Shown in pieces: positions 45,391 through 53,924 of a stretch of 64,000 bases of DNA (its first letter is position 1; every line of letters starts with the position of its first letter). The stretch comes from Pseudomonas benzenivorans (GTDB lineage: Bacteria > Pseudomonadota > Gammaproteobacteria > Pseudomonadales > Pseudomonadaceae), in contig NZ_CP137892.1 of NCBI RefSeq assembly GCF_033547155.1, positions 496,001 to 560,000 of the forward strand, read 5' to 3'. A program made the position numbers and the translations under genes. The notes beneath the pieces are model-generated. The model did not search any database. It was not told the origin of the DNA and saw nothing but the letters and a program-made list of their open reading frames with translations.

Positions 45391-47205
45391 CTACAGCGAC
45401 TTCCAGAGCGAGTCAAAGTCTTCCTCCCCGTCTGCGCTGCGGCTTTCCGGGGCTGTGACGGACTTCCCTTGGGCGCTGCTCGGCTGGTCGAGGGCATGGT
45501 ATTCGAACTGGTTGAAGCTGCCGGTGCTGGTCTGCCGGCGGCCGAGTACCGCGCGTCGCTCCGTGCCGCTGAGGTTGATCATCACCTTGCTGCCCTCCTG
45601 AAAGGGCAGGCGCGGCGTGACCAGGGTCGCCGGCCGCGAGATGGCACCGATCTCCGGTAGCAGCAGGGCGCGCAGGTACTGGCTGTGGGGTTCGGCCTTG
45701 CGCACCAGTTGCAGGCCGCAGGCTTGCGCGTGGGGGGCGATCAGCTCGATGCCCATCTGGGTTCCGCCGCCGCGGACCTGGCGAATCCAGCGCACCACCG
45801 CAACGCTCCAGCTCTGCTCCGGGGCGTCCTGCACGCCGAGCAGCTCGCCGGCCTGCAACTGGCTGGGGACCTCCTTCGGCCAGGACCGGCAGTAGCCCCC
45901 GGGGCTGTGGTTGATGATCGGCAGGGCGAAGGTCGGGTAGCTCGCGTCCGCCTCGGCACTGGTGGGCAGGCCGGTGCCGGTCTGGTTGCCGGGTCTGCTG
46001 TACTCGATCTCCTCGAACGGTAGGTGCTGTCCCCAGCTGTTGTTCTGCTGGGCGTCGAAGGCCCTGCTCCAGACATCGGGAGCGCCGCTGCCCGGCTTGA
46101 ACACGGCGGACCGGCTGCTGGCGGGCAGGCGCAGGATCTGGTCGAAGGGCTTGCGGCCGGCGAGGAAGAAGTGCAGGGCGCTCATGCCGATGCACAGGGT
46201 CAGGCTGCCCTGGCCCTGGGTGCGTTGAAAGGTGCGTTCGGAGATATCGCCCCAGGCGGCGCCGAGGTGCTGCAGCATGTCCTGGCTGAAGCCTTCGGGG
46301 ACCAGCAGGGGCGCATCGGCGAGCTTCTCGGGGCGCAACAGCAGGTATGCCTTGATCGCGTCGACCAGGGGACTCGGGTCGATGCCCAGCGCCTGGTGCA
46401 ACTCCTGGGGTTGCAGCAACGAGCCGTAGCGAGGCGGGCCGTCCTGCTGCGGGGCCACGACGAACAGGCTGGACGGCGCACCGCTCGGCTGCAGCCGCAC
46501 CAGAGGGCTCCAGGCTTCGAGCACCTCCGCCAGGCGGGCGATGCTGTTCTGGCGCATCTGGTTGCAGCGCGCACAGCCGAGCAGCAGGGCCACCAGGTAA
46601 CTCTGCTCGATGCTCAGGCCCTGGGCATGGCGGGCCAGGGGGTCGCGAATCACCAGCTGTTGCAGGCCGCGCTCGCGGGCAATCTGGTAGAGCTGGTGCA
46701 GCTCCAGCCACAGGCCTTCCGGCACCGGGCAATACAGCTGGCTGGTGCGGATCAGCGCGGCGCACAGGCTGTGGGTCGCGCGCTGCAGGGCCAGGGCCAG
46801 AAGGGGGGCTTGCTCGCGGCTGTGCTGTGGGGCGAGTTGGGCGATGACCAGCTTGTAGCCGACGGCCAGGTGATTCTGCAGGGCCTGGCAGAGGTTGGCG
46901 ACCTTGCGCGGGCGCTCGTCGAGGACGATGGCCTGGTTGAGGAAGTGTCGCTCCAGGTGTTGGCAGACGAAATACACCTCCGGGCGCAGCAGTTCCAGCA
47001 GTTGCAGGCGAGTGTCGGGTGCGGTCTGTACCTGGTTGAGTTCGACCAGGGCCTGATAGAGCTGGCGGGCCGTTTCGCCAATGTTGGCCTTGGGCAGAGC
47101 GGCGATCCAGCGTTTGAGGTCGCGCGGGTGGGTGTCGCAGAAGGACAGGCCCTGCTTGTCCGGAGTGGGAACGCGGAGTCGCAGGTGGGGACTCTGTTTA
47201 TCCAT
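45391..47205 (-). CDS. FimW-like PilZ-type c-di-GMP effector (PA4958-like)
   Basis: A 604-aa soluble protein. The first 330 residues are helical (RDLKRWIAALPKANIGETARQLYQAL, RAL-rich segments) with no family I can name. The C-terminal part holds WSVAVVRWIRQVRGGGTQMGIELIAPHAQ (about residue 475), which looks like the core of a PilZ domain. The gene follows fimX on the same strand upstream, as PA4958 does in PAO1; I recall that PA4958 was named FimW, a c-di-GMP effector needed for pilus-dependent surface commitment. The assignment here is from position and domain impression only. Confidence 0.75.
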   Translation of the reverse strand: MDKQSPHLRLRVPTPDKQGLSFCDTHPRDLKRWIAALPKANIGETARQLYQALVELNQVQTAPDTRLQLLELLRPEVYFVCQHLERHFLNQAIVLDERPRKVANLCQALQNHLAVGYKLVIAQLAPQHSREQAPLLALALQRATHSLCAALIRTSQLYCPVPEGLWLELHQLYQIARERGLQQLVIRDPLARHAQGLSIEQSYLVALLLGCARCNQMRQNSIARLAEVLEAWSPLVRLQPSGAPSSLFVVAPQQDGPPRYGSLLQPQELHQALGIDPSPLVDAIKAYLLLRPEKLADAPLLVPEGFSQDMLQHLGAAWGDISERTFQRTQGQGSLTLCIGMSALHFFLAGRKPFDQILRLPASSRSAVFKPGSGAPDVWSRAFDAQQNNSWGQHLPFEEIEYSRPGNQTGTGLPTSAEADASYPTFALPIINHSPGGYCRSWPKEVPSQLQAGELLGVQDAPEQSWSVAVVRWIRQVRGGGTQMGIELIAPHAQACGLQLVRKAEPHSQYLRALLLPEIGAISRPATLVTPRLPFQEGSKVMINLSGTERRAVLGRRQTSTGSFNQFEYHALDQPSSAQGKSVTAPESRSADGEEDFDSLWKSL

Positions 47206-47344
47206 CTGTGTTGGGGACTCCAGCGCCTGAGGCCTAGGCGAGCCGTTCTACTGATATTGATGCAGACTCTAGCAGCATCCGTGCCGGGGCGCAGCCACGG
47301 GGCCTGTCTGCCGGTACGGGCTGTGACGGGGTGCAGGCTGCGTT

Positions 47345-47400
47345 CGACAGCACTGTCGTGCCGACGCCTGCCCGGCGGGCGGTCGCGCGCTCGGGCAGGC
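47345..47400. repeat. Two dyads downstream of psd
   Basis: CGACAG-CA-CTGTCG (47345-47358), and GCCTGCCCG (47366-47374) paired with CGGGCAGGC (47392-47400). They lie in the 240-base gap between psd and the FimW-like gene, on psd's downstream side, and could end psd transcription. The rest of the gap (47206-47344) should hold the FimW promoter, which I cannot pinpoint. Confidence 0.4.
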
Positions 47401-47445
47401 ATGGCAATGTGGCGGCGGAGTGGGGCGTGTCCTGGCTGGCGCCTG

Positions 47446-48306
47446 TCAGGCCTCCCGGCTATCGCCGAGGCGTTGGCCCATCTGCACCTTGCTCTCGGCG
47501 CCGATCGGTTCGGCCCACTGCACCTGGTTCGGTCCGAACAGCACGATGGCGGTGGAGCCCAGCTTGAAGCGGCCGAGTTCGGCACCCTTGTCCAGGGTGA
47601 TGGGCGCGCGGGCCGTCTCGTCATAGCGGAAGGTCTTGAGGGCGCGCTTGGGCGGGGTGATCAGTCCGGCCCAGACCGTTTCGATCGAGGCGACTATCAT
47701 CGCGCCGACCAGTACCACGGCCATGGGGCCGCGCTCGGTGTCGAACAGGCAGACCACCCGTTCGTTGCGGGCGAACAGCTCGGGTACGTTTTCCGCGGTG
47801 GTCTGGTTGACCGAGAACAGGCGTCCGGGCACGTAGACCATCTCCCGCAGCGTGCCGGCCAGGGGCATGTGCACGCGGTGGTAGTCCTTCGGCGAGAGGT
47901 AGACGGTGGCGAACTCGCCGCCCATGAAGGGCGCCGCCCGCTCGGCGTCGCCGCCGAGCAGCTCGACCGCGCTGAAGCTGTGGCCCTTGGCCTGGAAGAT
48001 CCGCCCGTGTTCGATGCGGCCCAGCTGGCTGATCGCGCCATCGGCCGGGCAGAGCACGGCACCCGGGCTGGCGTCCAGGGGGCGCACGCCGTCCTTCAGC
48101 GCGCGGGTGAAGAAGGCGTTGAAGTGCTCGAAGCTCTCGGCCGGTTCGCGAGCCTCGCTCATGTCGACCTGGTAGCGCTTGATGAACCAGCCGATCAGCG
48201 GGTTCTTGAACCAGGGCAGGCGGCATTCGGCGGCGAAGCCGATCAGGCGCGAGAGCAGATGATGGGGCAGCAGGTACTGGCTGAGGATAAAGAGACGCTG
48301 TTTCAT
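47446..48306 (-). CDS. psd: Phosphatidylserine decarboxylase
   Basis: A 286-aa inner-membrane enzyme that makes phosphatidylethanolamine. The proenzyme cleaves itself in the LGST motif seen in [13 protein letters not shown] (about residue 255), giving a small alpha chain with a pyruvoyl group and a large beta chain. Other conserved blocks are [11 protein letters not shown] (about 85) and [16 protein letters not shown] (about 145), with the Asp and His of the catalytic triad. ATG 48306 opens [20 protein letters not shown]. It follows rhdA on the minus strand with a 35-base gap. Confidence 0.96.
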   Translation of the reverse strand: MKQRLFILSQYLLPHHLLSRLIGFAAECRLPWFKNPLIGWFIKRYQVDMSEAREPAESFEHFNAFFTRALKDGVRPLDASPGAVLCPADGAISQLGRIEHGRIFQAKGHSFSAVELLGGDAERAAPFMGGEFATVYLSPKDYHRVHMPLAGTLREMVYVPGRLFSVNQTTAENVPELFARNERVVCLFDTERGPMAVVLVGAMIVASIETVWAGLITPPKRALKTFRYDETARAPITLDKGAELGRFKLGSTAIVLFGPNQVQWAEPIGAESKVQMGQRLGDSREA

Positions 48307-48341
48307 CGGGTTTCCTTAGGGGCCGGCCGGAGCGCGGCGAT

Positions 48342-49157
48342 TCAACGTTCGACCGGGGTGTCGGGGTGGTTGCCCCACTCGCCCCAGGATCCGGCATAGG
48401 CCTTGACCCGTGGGTAACCCAGGGCCTTGGCCACCAGGTAGGTGAGGCCGGAGCGGTGATGGGTCTGGCAGTGGGTGATCACTTCCTTGTCCGGGGTGAT
48501 GCCGAGCTCGCCGAGCCGTGTCGGCAGGTCCTGGCGCAGGCGCAGGGCGCGGGCCGGGTCCATGCAGGCGGTCCATTCCAGATTCGCTGCGCCGGGGATG
48601 TGCCCGGCCTTGGCCGCCAGGGCTTTCTCGCCACGGTATTCGGCCGGGGAGCGGGCATCCCAGATGGCCAGGTCGGCCGCGCCCAGGCGGCTCTGCAGGT
48701 ACTCGCGGCTGGCGCTGGGCGCCTCGCTCAGGCGCAGGGACAGCCTGCCCGTGCGCGGCGCCGGCTGTTCGTCGCTCAGCGGGCGCTGCTCGGCCAGCCA
48801 GGCCTGCAGGCCGCCGTCGAGGTAGTGGTAGCGGCCGTGGCCGATCACATCCAGTAGCCAGATGAAGCGGCCGGCCCAGCCGCCGCCTTCGTCGTCGTAG
48901 ACCACGTACACGGCGTCCGGGTTGTGCCCCAGTTCGGCGAACAGCTGCTCCAGTTGCCCGTGCTCGGGCAGCAGGCCGGGAGCCGGCGGTTGGCCCAGTT
49001 GGGTGCGTTTGGGCTCGGCGAAGCGCGCGCCGGGGATATGTCCGGCGGCATAGCGCGCCGCACTGGTCAAATCGACCAGGATCAGCTCGGGGGCGTTAAT
49101 GCGGCTGGCCAGATCGGCCGGCTCGATAACCAGCGGCAACTCGGCGAAGGCGGACAT
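48342..49157 (-). CDS. rhdA: Thiosulfate sulfurtransferase (rhodanese) RhdA
   Basis: A 271-aa cytoplasmic two-domain rhodanese. The N-terminal inactive domain (LPLVIEPADLASRI, YAAGHIPGARF) is followed by the catalytic domain, with active-site Cys in HCQTHHRSG (about residue 230). The loop CQTHHR is that of the Azotobacter and Pseudomonas RhdA group. It moves sulfur from thiosulfate to cyanide or other acceptors. I chose ATG 49157 (MSAFAELPLVIE); the open frame beyond is antisense-like noise from the HDOD gene region. Confidence 0.93.
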   Translation of the reverse strand: MSAFAELPLVIEPADLASRINAPELILVDLTSAARYAAGHIPGARFAEPKRTQLGQPPAPGLLPEHGQLEQLFAELGHNPDAVYVVYDDEGGGWAGRFIWLLDVIGHGRYHYLDGGLQAWLAEQRPLSDEQPAPRTGRLSLRLSEAPSASREYLQSRLGAADLAIWDARSPAEYRGEKALAAKAGHIPGAANLEWTACMDPARALRLRQDLPTRLGELGITPDKEVITHCQTHHRSGLTYLVAKALGYPRVKAYAGSWGEWGNHPDTPVER

Positions 49158-49201
49158 GCTGGGCCTCTCAGTCAAGGGAAGGGCGGATTGTAGCGGAAAG
49201 C

Positions 49202-50722
49202 CTAGGGCGCGCGTCTGGCGAAGCTGGCCAGGGCCCGCTCGATGCATTGCGCGGTCTTGCCGAAGGCTTTCAGGTTGGTCTCGCTGAATGCGCTGCCGGC
49301 GCGGTCGGCCACCAGCAGCAGGGCGACCCGGCCGTTGACGGCCAGCGAGCGGCTCAGCAGGTGTTCGCTGGGAAACAGCGCCTTGAGCGCGCCGGGCAGC
49401 AGGGCGGAGAACTGAGCCATGTTGCCCGGAGTCAGGCGCAGCTGGCCGGGCTCTGCGAGCAAGCGACGCAGCACCTGGCTGTGCTGGGGCTCGAGGATCA
49501 GGTCCGTGGGCGGCGGTTCCAGGCCGGCATGCTGCAGGGCGCGCAGGCGGCTGTGGCTGCGGTCGGCCAACAGCAGCAGCACCCGCTGCATGCCGCAGCT
49601 CTGCAGGGCCTGGCGGGCACAGGCAGCGAGCTGTTCGAGGTTGTTGAAGGCGCTGGGCTGGGCGAGCAGCTGGGCGCACAGGCGCCGCCACTCGTCGACT
49701 TCCGTGGCTCTCGTCGGGGGCGGGGCCGGCGACGGGGCGGCCTGCAGGTGACGGGCATGGGGGGGCCACAGCAGGGCTTCGGCCGGGTGCCAGAGGCCGG
49801 CGCTGGCGTGCTGGCGCGCGCTCTGGGCCGCATGCTGGTGAATCTGTTGCTGCACCTCGTCCAGCGGCAGCTGCAGGTAGAGGCCGGTTAGGCGTTGCCA
49901 GCGCAGGCTGTGGGGGCTGTTCCAGGCCTGATGGGCCGACAGCGCCAGGCCGTTGGCCAGCACGATGCAGTTGCCGGGCAGGGTCAGCCAGCGGCGCAGC
50001 TGGGGTTCGGCATCCAGCCTCTGTTGCTGGTGCAGGGGGTGTTCGTTGTCGCGGGCGATATGCAGCGCCTTGACCAGCAGGCGGCGGTCCTGGGTCAGCA
50101 GGCGATAGCCCTGGACGATCCACTCGGGCAGGCGCCAATGCTCGACCAGGGCCAGGCAGAGTTGCAGCAGGGGTACGCCGAGCAGCTCCTGCTCGACGCG
50201 CTGGGCCGGTTCGCCCGCAACCAGCACGCGACGCTCCCAGGCTTCGAACAGCTCGGGCTGGGCATTCAGCAGGGACCAGACAGGGGCGAGGAACAGCAGG
50301 CTGCCCCAGTGGATCTCCTGCCAGAGTCGCGCCAGGCGACCGGCGAACAGGCCGTTGGCCTGCTGGCTGGCATGTTGGCTGATCAATTGGATCTGCCGCA
50401 GCGCCAGCGGGATCTCGTCGGGGGCCAGGGTGGGCTGGCGCTGCAGCAGCTCCTCGGTGCGGCGCAGGCCGAGGCGGCTGAGGGCTCCCTCCAGGCTCTC
50501 CGTCGGCTCGCTGAGGCCGCCGCTCTTGCGGTTGGCCTCGCGCAGCACGCCCAGGGCCAGGGGCGGGCAACCCTGCATCAGGTCGGCGATGTCGCGCAGC
50601 GAGCGGCGGCTGTCGGCCAGGGCGCGGCAGATCCGCTGGTGGCTGTCGAGCGGTACCGCGATCGGGTGCTTATCCAGCTGTTTGAGCCAGGCGTCGAGAC
50701 TGCGTGGAGGGGGCGTCGGCAT
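49202..50722 (-). CDS. HDOD domain protein with C-terminal GAF-like region
   Basis: A 506-aa protein. Residues about 25-240 form an HDOD domain (RRSLRDIADLMQGCPPLALGVLREANR, LEGALSRLGLRRTEELL, then HWGSLLFLAPVW), a helical signalling fold that lacks HD phosphohydrolase residues. Residues about 335-500 resemble a GAF domain (LEQLAACARQALQSCGMQRVLLLLADRS, VNGRVALLLVADRAGSAF). It is divergent from motA, where it corresponds to PA4955. Such proteins often link c-di-GMP or motility circuits, but nothing specific is known for this one. Confidence 0.82.
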   Translation of the reverse strand: MPTPPPRSLDAWLKQLDKHPIAVPLDSHQRICRALADSRRSLRDIADLMQGCPPLALGVLREANRKSGGLSEPTESLEGALSRLGLRRTEELLQRQPTLAPDEIPLALRQIQLISQHASQQANGLFAGRLARLWQEIHWGSLLFLAPVWSLLNAQPELFEAWERRVLVAGEPAQRVEQELLGVPLLQLCLALVEHWRLPEWIVQGYRLLTQDRRLLVKALHIARDNEHPLHQQQRLDAEPQLRRWLTLPGNCIVLANGLALSAHQAWNSPHSLRWQRLTGLYLQLPLDEVQQQIHQHAAQSARQHASAGLWHPAEALLWPPHARHLQAAPSPAPPPTRATEVDEWRRLCAQLLAQPSAFNNLEQLAACARQALQSCGMQRVLLLLADRSHSRLRALQHAGLEPPPTDLILEPQHSQVLRRLLAEPGQLRLTPGNMAQFSALLPGALKALFPSEHLLSRSLAVNGRVALLLVADRAGSAFSETNLKAFGKTAQCIERALASFARRAP

Positions 50723-50758
50723 AGGGGAGAGCCAAGCTGGCTTTTGACCTTAACAGGC

Positions 50759-50785
50759 TATAGTCTCGCGCATAACTTCCGATAA
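50759..50785 (+). promoter_or_regulatory. FliA (sigma-28) promoter for motAB
   Basis: TATAGTCT (50759-50766), 11 bases, TCCGATAA (50778-50785). This agrees with the flagellar consensus TAAAGTTT-N11-GCCGATAA in 13 of 16 positions with the exact spacing, and it lies 53 bases before motA, a late flagellar gene. Confidence 0.75.
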
Positions 50786-50838
50786 ATAGAAGGGTTGATT
50801 TAAAACCCCCTTCTCCTGGCTTCTGCAAGTTTCCTTTT

Positions 50839-51690
50839 ATGGCAAAAATAATCGGCATTTTCGTGGTGTTCGGCAGCGTGCTCGGCGGTTTCATCCTGTC
50901 CGGCGGCCAGTTCATGGCACTGGTGCACCCGTTCGAGGTGATGATCATCGGCGGTGCGGCCCTGGGCGGCTTTCTCCAGGCCAACCCCGGCAGCACCTTC
51001 ATGCACGTGTTCAAGAAGTCCCTGAGCATGTTCAGCTCGCGCTTCACCCACACCTTCTATCTGGAGGTGCTCAAGCTGCTTTACGAGATCCTCAACAAGA
51101 GCCGGCGCGAGGGCATGATGGCCATCGAGGCCGACCTCGAAGAGCCGGCCGCCAGCCCGATCTTCAGCAAGTACCCGGCTATCCTCAAGGACGGGCGGAT
51201 GACCGCCTACATCTGCGACTACCTGCGCATCATGTCCTCGGGCAACATGGCCCCCCACGAGCTGGAGGGGCTGTTCGACATGGAGCTGGCCAGCCTGAAG
51301 GAGGATCTGGAGCACCCCTCCCATGCCGTGGCGAAGATCGCCGACGGCCTGCCGGCCATGGGGATCGTCGCGGCGGTGCTGGGCATCGTGATCACCATGT
51401 CGATTCTCGCCGAGGCCTCCAACGCGCAGATCGGCGAGAAGGTGGGCACGGCCCTGGTCGGCACCTTCCTCGGCATCCTCGCCTCCTACGGTTTCTTCGG
51501 CCCCCTGTCCACGGCCCTGGAGCACGACGCCAAGGAAGAGCTGAACGTGTTCGAGGCGATCAAGGCGGGGCTGGTCGCCTCTGCCTCCGGCATGCCGCCG
51601 TCGCTGGCGGTGGAGTTCGCCCGCAAGACCCTGTACCCGGCCCATCGGCCGAGCTTCTCCGAGCTGGAACAGGCCATGCGCGGAAGCTGA
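50839..51690 (+). CDS. motA: Flagellar motor stator protein MotA
   Basis: A 283-aa inner-membrane protein with four helices: two near the N-terminus (IIGIFVVFGSVLGGFIL, PFEVMIIGGAALGGFL) and two after a large cytoplasmic domain (LPAMGIVAAVLGIVITMSIL, VGTALVGTFLGILASYGFFGPL). The functional proline of DGLPAMG is present. With MotB it forms the ion channel that turns the flagellum. ATG 50839 follows a sigma-28 promoter, and motB starts 6 bases after the stop. P. aeruginosa has a second stator, MotCD, elsewhere; this pair is the MotAB type by sequence and neighbours. Confidence 0.96.
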   Translation: MAKIIGIFVVFGSVLGGFILSGGQFMALVHPFEVMIIGGAALGGFLQANPGSTFMHVFKKSLSMFSSRFTHTFYLEVLKLLYEILNKSRREGMMAIEADLEEPAASPIFSKYPAILKDGRMTAYICDYLRIMSSGNMAPHELEGLFDMELASLKEDLEHPSHAVAKIADGLPAMGIVAAVLGIVITMSILAEASNAQIGEKVGTALVGTFLGILASYGFFGPLSTALEHDAKEELNVFEAIKAGLVASASGMPPSLAVEFARKTLYPAHRPSFSELEQAMRGS

Positions 51691-51696
51691 CGAATC

Positions 51697-52713
51697 ATGG
51701 AAAACAACCAGCCGATTATCGTCAAACGGGTCAAGAAGACCGCCGGCGGCCACCATGGCGGCGCCTGGAAGATCGCCTTCGCCGACTTCGCCACGGCGAT
51801 GATGGCGTTCTTCCTGGTGATGTGGCTGATGTCCTCGGCCTCGCCGGAGCAGAAGAAGCTGATCTCCGGCTACTTCAAGGACCCCATAGGCTTCTCCGAG
51901 AGTGCCAGTCCCTATGTGATCGACCTCGGCGGTTCGCCCACGCCCTCGCCGGACCGCACCCTCAATCCGGAGACGCAGGAGCCGATCGACAACGAGCGCA
52001 ACGACGAGGCGGAGCAAGGCGCGCTCGACGCCCAGGAGGCCGAGGCGCTGGCCGAAGAGTTGGAGCGCGAGCGCCTGGAGCTCCTGCTGCAGGAGCTGCA
52101 GAACAAGGTCGAGCAGGACCCGCAGCTGCAGCGCTTCAAAGACCAGATCCTGTTCGAGATCACCCAGGACGGCCTGCGTATCCAGATCGTCGACGCGGCC
52201 AACCGGCCGATGTTCGACCTGGGCAGCGCGCGGCTGCAGCCTTACTTCGAAGACATCCTGCTGGCCCTGGTCGACACCATCGGCGCGGTGCCGAACAAGG
52301 TCAGCATCAGCGGCCATACCGATGCCAAGCCCTTCGCCGGCCGGGGTGACTTCGGCAACTGGGAGCTGTCGGCCGACCGTGCCAACGCGGCGCGGCGGGT
52401 GCTGGTGGCCGGTGGTTACGACGAGGGGCAGGTGGCTCGGGTGGTCGGCTATGCCTCCTCGGCCTTGTTCGACCGCAACGATCCGCTCAACCCGGTCAAC
52501 CGGCGCATCGATATCACCGTGCTGACCAAGAAGGCCCAGCGCGCCATCGAGGGCGAGCAGCAGGGGCCGGGCGAGGGCGCCGGGCAAGATGCGCCCGCGC
52601 CGGGGGGGCAGCCGGAGCCGGCAGCGGCCGAGCCGGTACCGGCGGCGGAGCTGCGTCAGCGCCTGAATATCTTCGAGGACGGCGTGCTGCAGTTCGATCA
52701 GTCGGGCGAGTGA
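51697..52713 (+). CDS. motB: Flagellar motor stator protein MotB
   Basis: A 338-aa stator subunit. A basic N-terminus leads into one helix (IAFADFATAMMAFFLVMWLM) whose Asp30 is the ion-binding residue. A coiled-coil linker (residues about 105-145, rich in E, L and Q) is followed by an OmpA-like peptidoglycan-binding domain with NKVSISGHTDAKPFAG (about residue 200) and NRRIDITVL. The last 55 residues are Ala/Pro/Glu-rich and variable. It follows motA by 6 bases and is closed by a strong hairpin. Confidence 0.96.
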   Translation: MENNQPIIVKRVKKTAGGHHGGAWKIAFADFATAMMAFFLVMWLMSSASPEQKKLISGYFKDPIGFSESASPYVIDLGGSPTPSPDRTLNPETQEPIDNERNDEAEQGALDAQEAEALAEELERERLELLLQELQNKVEQDPQLQRFKDQILFEITQDGLRIQIVDAANRPMFDLGSARLQPYFEDILLALVDTIGAVPNKVSISGHTDAKPFAGRGDFGNWELSADRANAARRVLVAGGYDEGQVARVVGYASSALFDRNDPLNPVNRRIDITVLTKKAQRAIEGEQQGPGEGAGQDAPAPGGQPEPAAAEPVPAAELRQRLNIFEDGVLQFDQSGE

Positions 52714-52728
52714 TGGCGCGGGTGCTTT

Positions 52729-52763
52729 CGACCAGGCCGCGAATGTTCGCGGCCTGGTCGTTT
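52729..52763. terminator. Terminator hairpin between motB and rsgA
   Basis: Perfect 15-base arms (52729-52743 and 52746-52760), with TTT following on the plus strand and a short A/T-poor flank on the other. It serves motB and probably rsgA, whose stop codon touches it. Confidence 0.78.
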
Positions 52764-53794
52764 CAGTAGTCCGCCTCGGGCAGGCTGGCGAGGATGTGCC
52801 GGTAGCTGGCCATGCGCTGCGGGTGGATGCGCCCCTCTTCCAGGGCCTTGAGCAGGGCGCAGCCGGGCTCGCGGTCATGCTTGCAGTCGCGGAAGCGGCA
52901 GTGTCCGAGCAGCTCGTGGAACTCGATGAAGCCGGCCTCGACGTCGTCGCGACTGACGTGCACCAGGCCGAACTCGCGGATGCCGGGGGAGTCGATCAGC
53001 TCGCCGCCGCCGGGAAAGTGGAACAGCCTTGCCGTGGTGGTGGTGTGGGTGCCCTTGCCGGTCAGCTCCGACAACGCGCCGACGCGGGTATCGACGCCGG
53101 GCAGCAGGCTGTTGACCAGGGACGACTTGCCCACCCCGGACTGGCCGACGAATACGCTGACATGGCCATCGAGCCGTTGCTTGAGCCTTTCCATGCCGTC
53201 GCCCTGATGGGCCGAAACCTCCAGCAGCGGGTAGCCGAGCTGGCGATAGACCGTGAGCAGGGCGTCGAGCGCCGGGCCGTTCTGCGCATCGATCAGGTCG
53301 GCCTTGTTCAGCAGCAGCAGCGGACGGATGCCGGCGTGCTCGGCGGCCACCAGGTAGCGGTCGATCAGGTTGGCGTGGGGCTCGGGCAGTGGCGCGAAGA
53401 CGATGACGATCAGGTCGACGTTGGCCGCCACCGGCTTGAGCTGGCCGCGCATGTCCGGGCGGCACAGCTCGCTGCTGCGCGGCAGTTGCGCGACGATCAC
53501 GCCGATGCCCTGGTTGCCCGGACGCCACACCACCCGGTCGCCGGTGACCAGGGTCGGCAGGTTGGCGCGCAGGTGGCAGCGGAACACCTGGCCGGCCAGC
53601 TCGCCTTCCTGGGCCTCGACCTCGACCTGGACACCGAAGTGAGCGATGACCAAGCCGGTCTGCTCCGGGCCGAGGTCGCCGCCCTCGAGGATCTGCACGG
53701 CCTGGGACTCGCGTTTGGCGGCGCGGGCGGCGCGCTCGCCCTGGATCTTGTCGATGCGCCAGCTTTGTCGGCGGTTGAGTCGGCGTTTGGCCAT
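52763..53794 (-). CDS. rsgA: Ribosome small-subunit-dependent GTPase RsgA
   Basis: A 343-aa circularly permuted GTPase that helps late 30S maturation. After an OB-fold N-terminal domain come, in the permuted order, LLNKADLID (G4, about residue 160), the Walker [18 protein letters not shown] (about 217) and DSPGIREF (G3, about 267). The C-terminal zinc site is [14 protein letters not shown] (about 300-313). The N-terminus is basic ([12 protein letters not shown]), as usual. The gene is divergent from the methyltransferase gene with 130 bases between, in which AGTTTA/TAAACT and TACACT are weak -10 candidates. Confidence 0.95.
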   Translation of the reverse strand: MAKRRLNRRQSWRIDKIQGERAARAAKRESQAVQILEGGDLGPEQTGLVIAHFGVQVEVEAQEGELAGQVFRCHLRANLPTLVTGDRVVWRPGNQGIGVIVAQLPRSSELCRPDMRGQLKPVAANVDLIVIVFAPLPEPHANLIDRYLVAAEHAGIRPLLLLNKADLIDAQNGPALDALLTVYRQLGYPLLEVSAHQGDGMERLKQRLDGHVSVFVGQSGVGKSSLVNSLLPGVDTRVGALSELTGKGTHTTTTARLFHFPGGGELIDSPGIREFGLVHVSRDDVEAGFIEFHELLGHCRFRDCKHDREPGCALLKALEEGRIHPQRMASYRHILASLPEADY

Positions 53795-53924
53795 GGGGGT
53801 CTCGAGGGTTGAGTCGCGTTAAAAACGGCGCGAGTTTAGCACGCGCAATCGCAGCGCTCGCCTGCTGCGGCAGGCCGAGGCGGCGGGTACACTGCGCGGT
53901 GACCTGGAGCGGAGGGGCTGAGGA

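Noticed and set aside
48342..50570. Extended reading of rhdA to 742 codons
   Set aside because: The added N-terminal part is low complexity and runs within the HDOD gene in another frame; rhodanese begins at 49157.
53834..53893. Promoters in the rsgA/methyltransferase gap
   Set aside because: TAAACT (minus) and TACACT (plus) have no acceptable -35 partner, so they are mentioned only with the rsgA gene.
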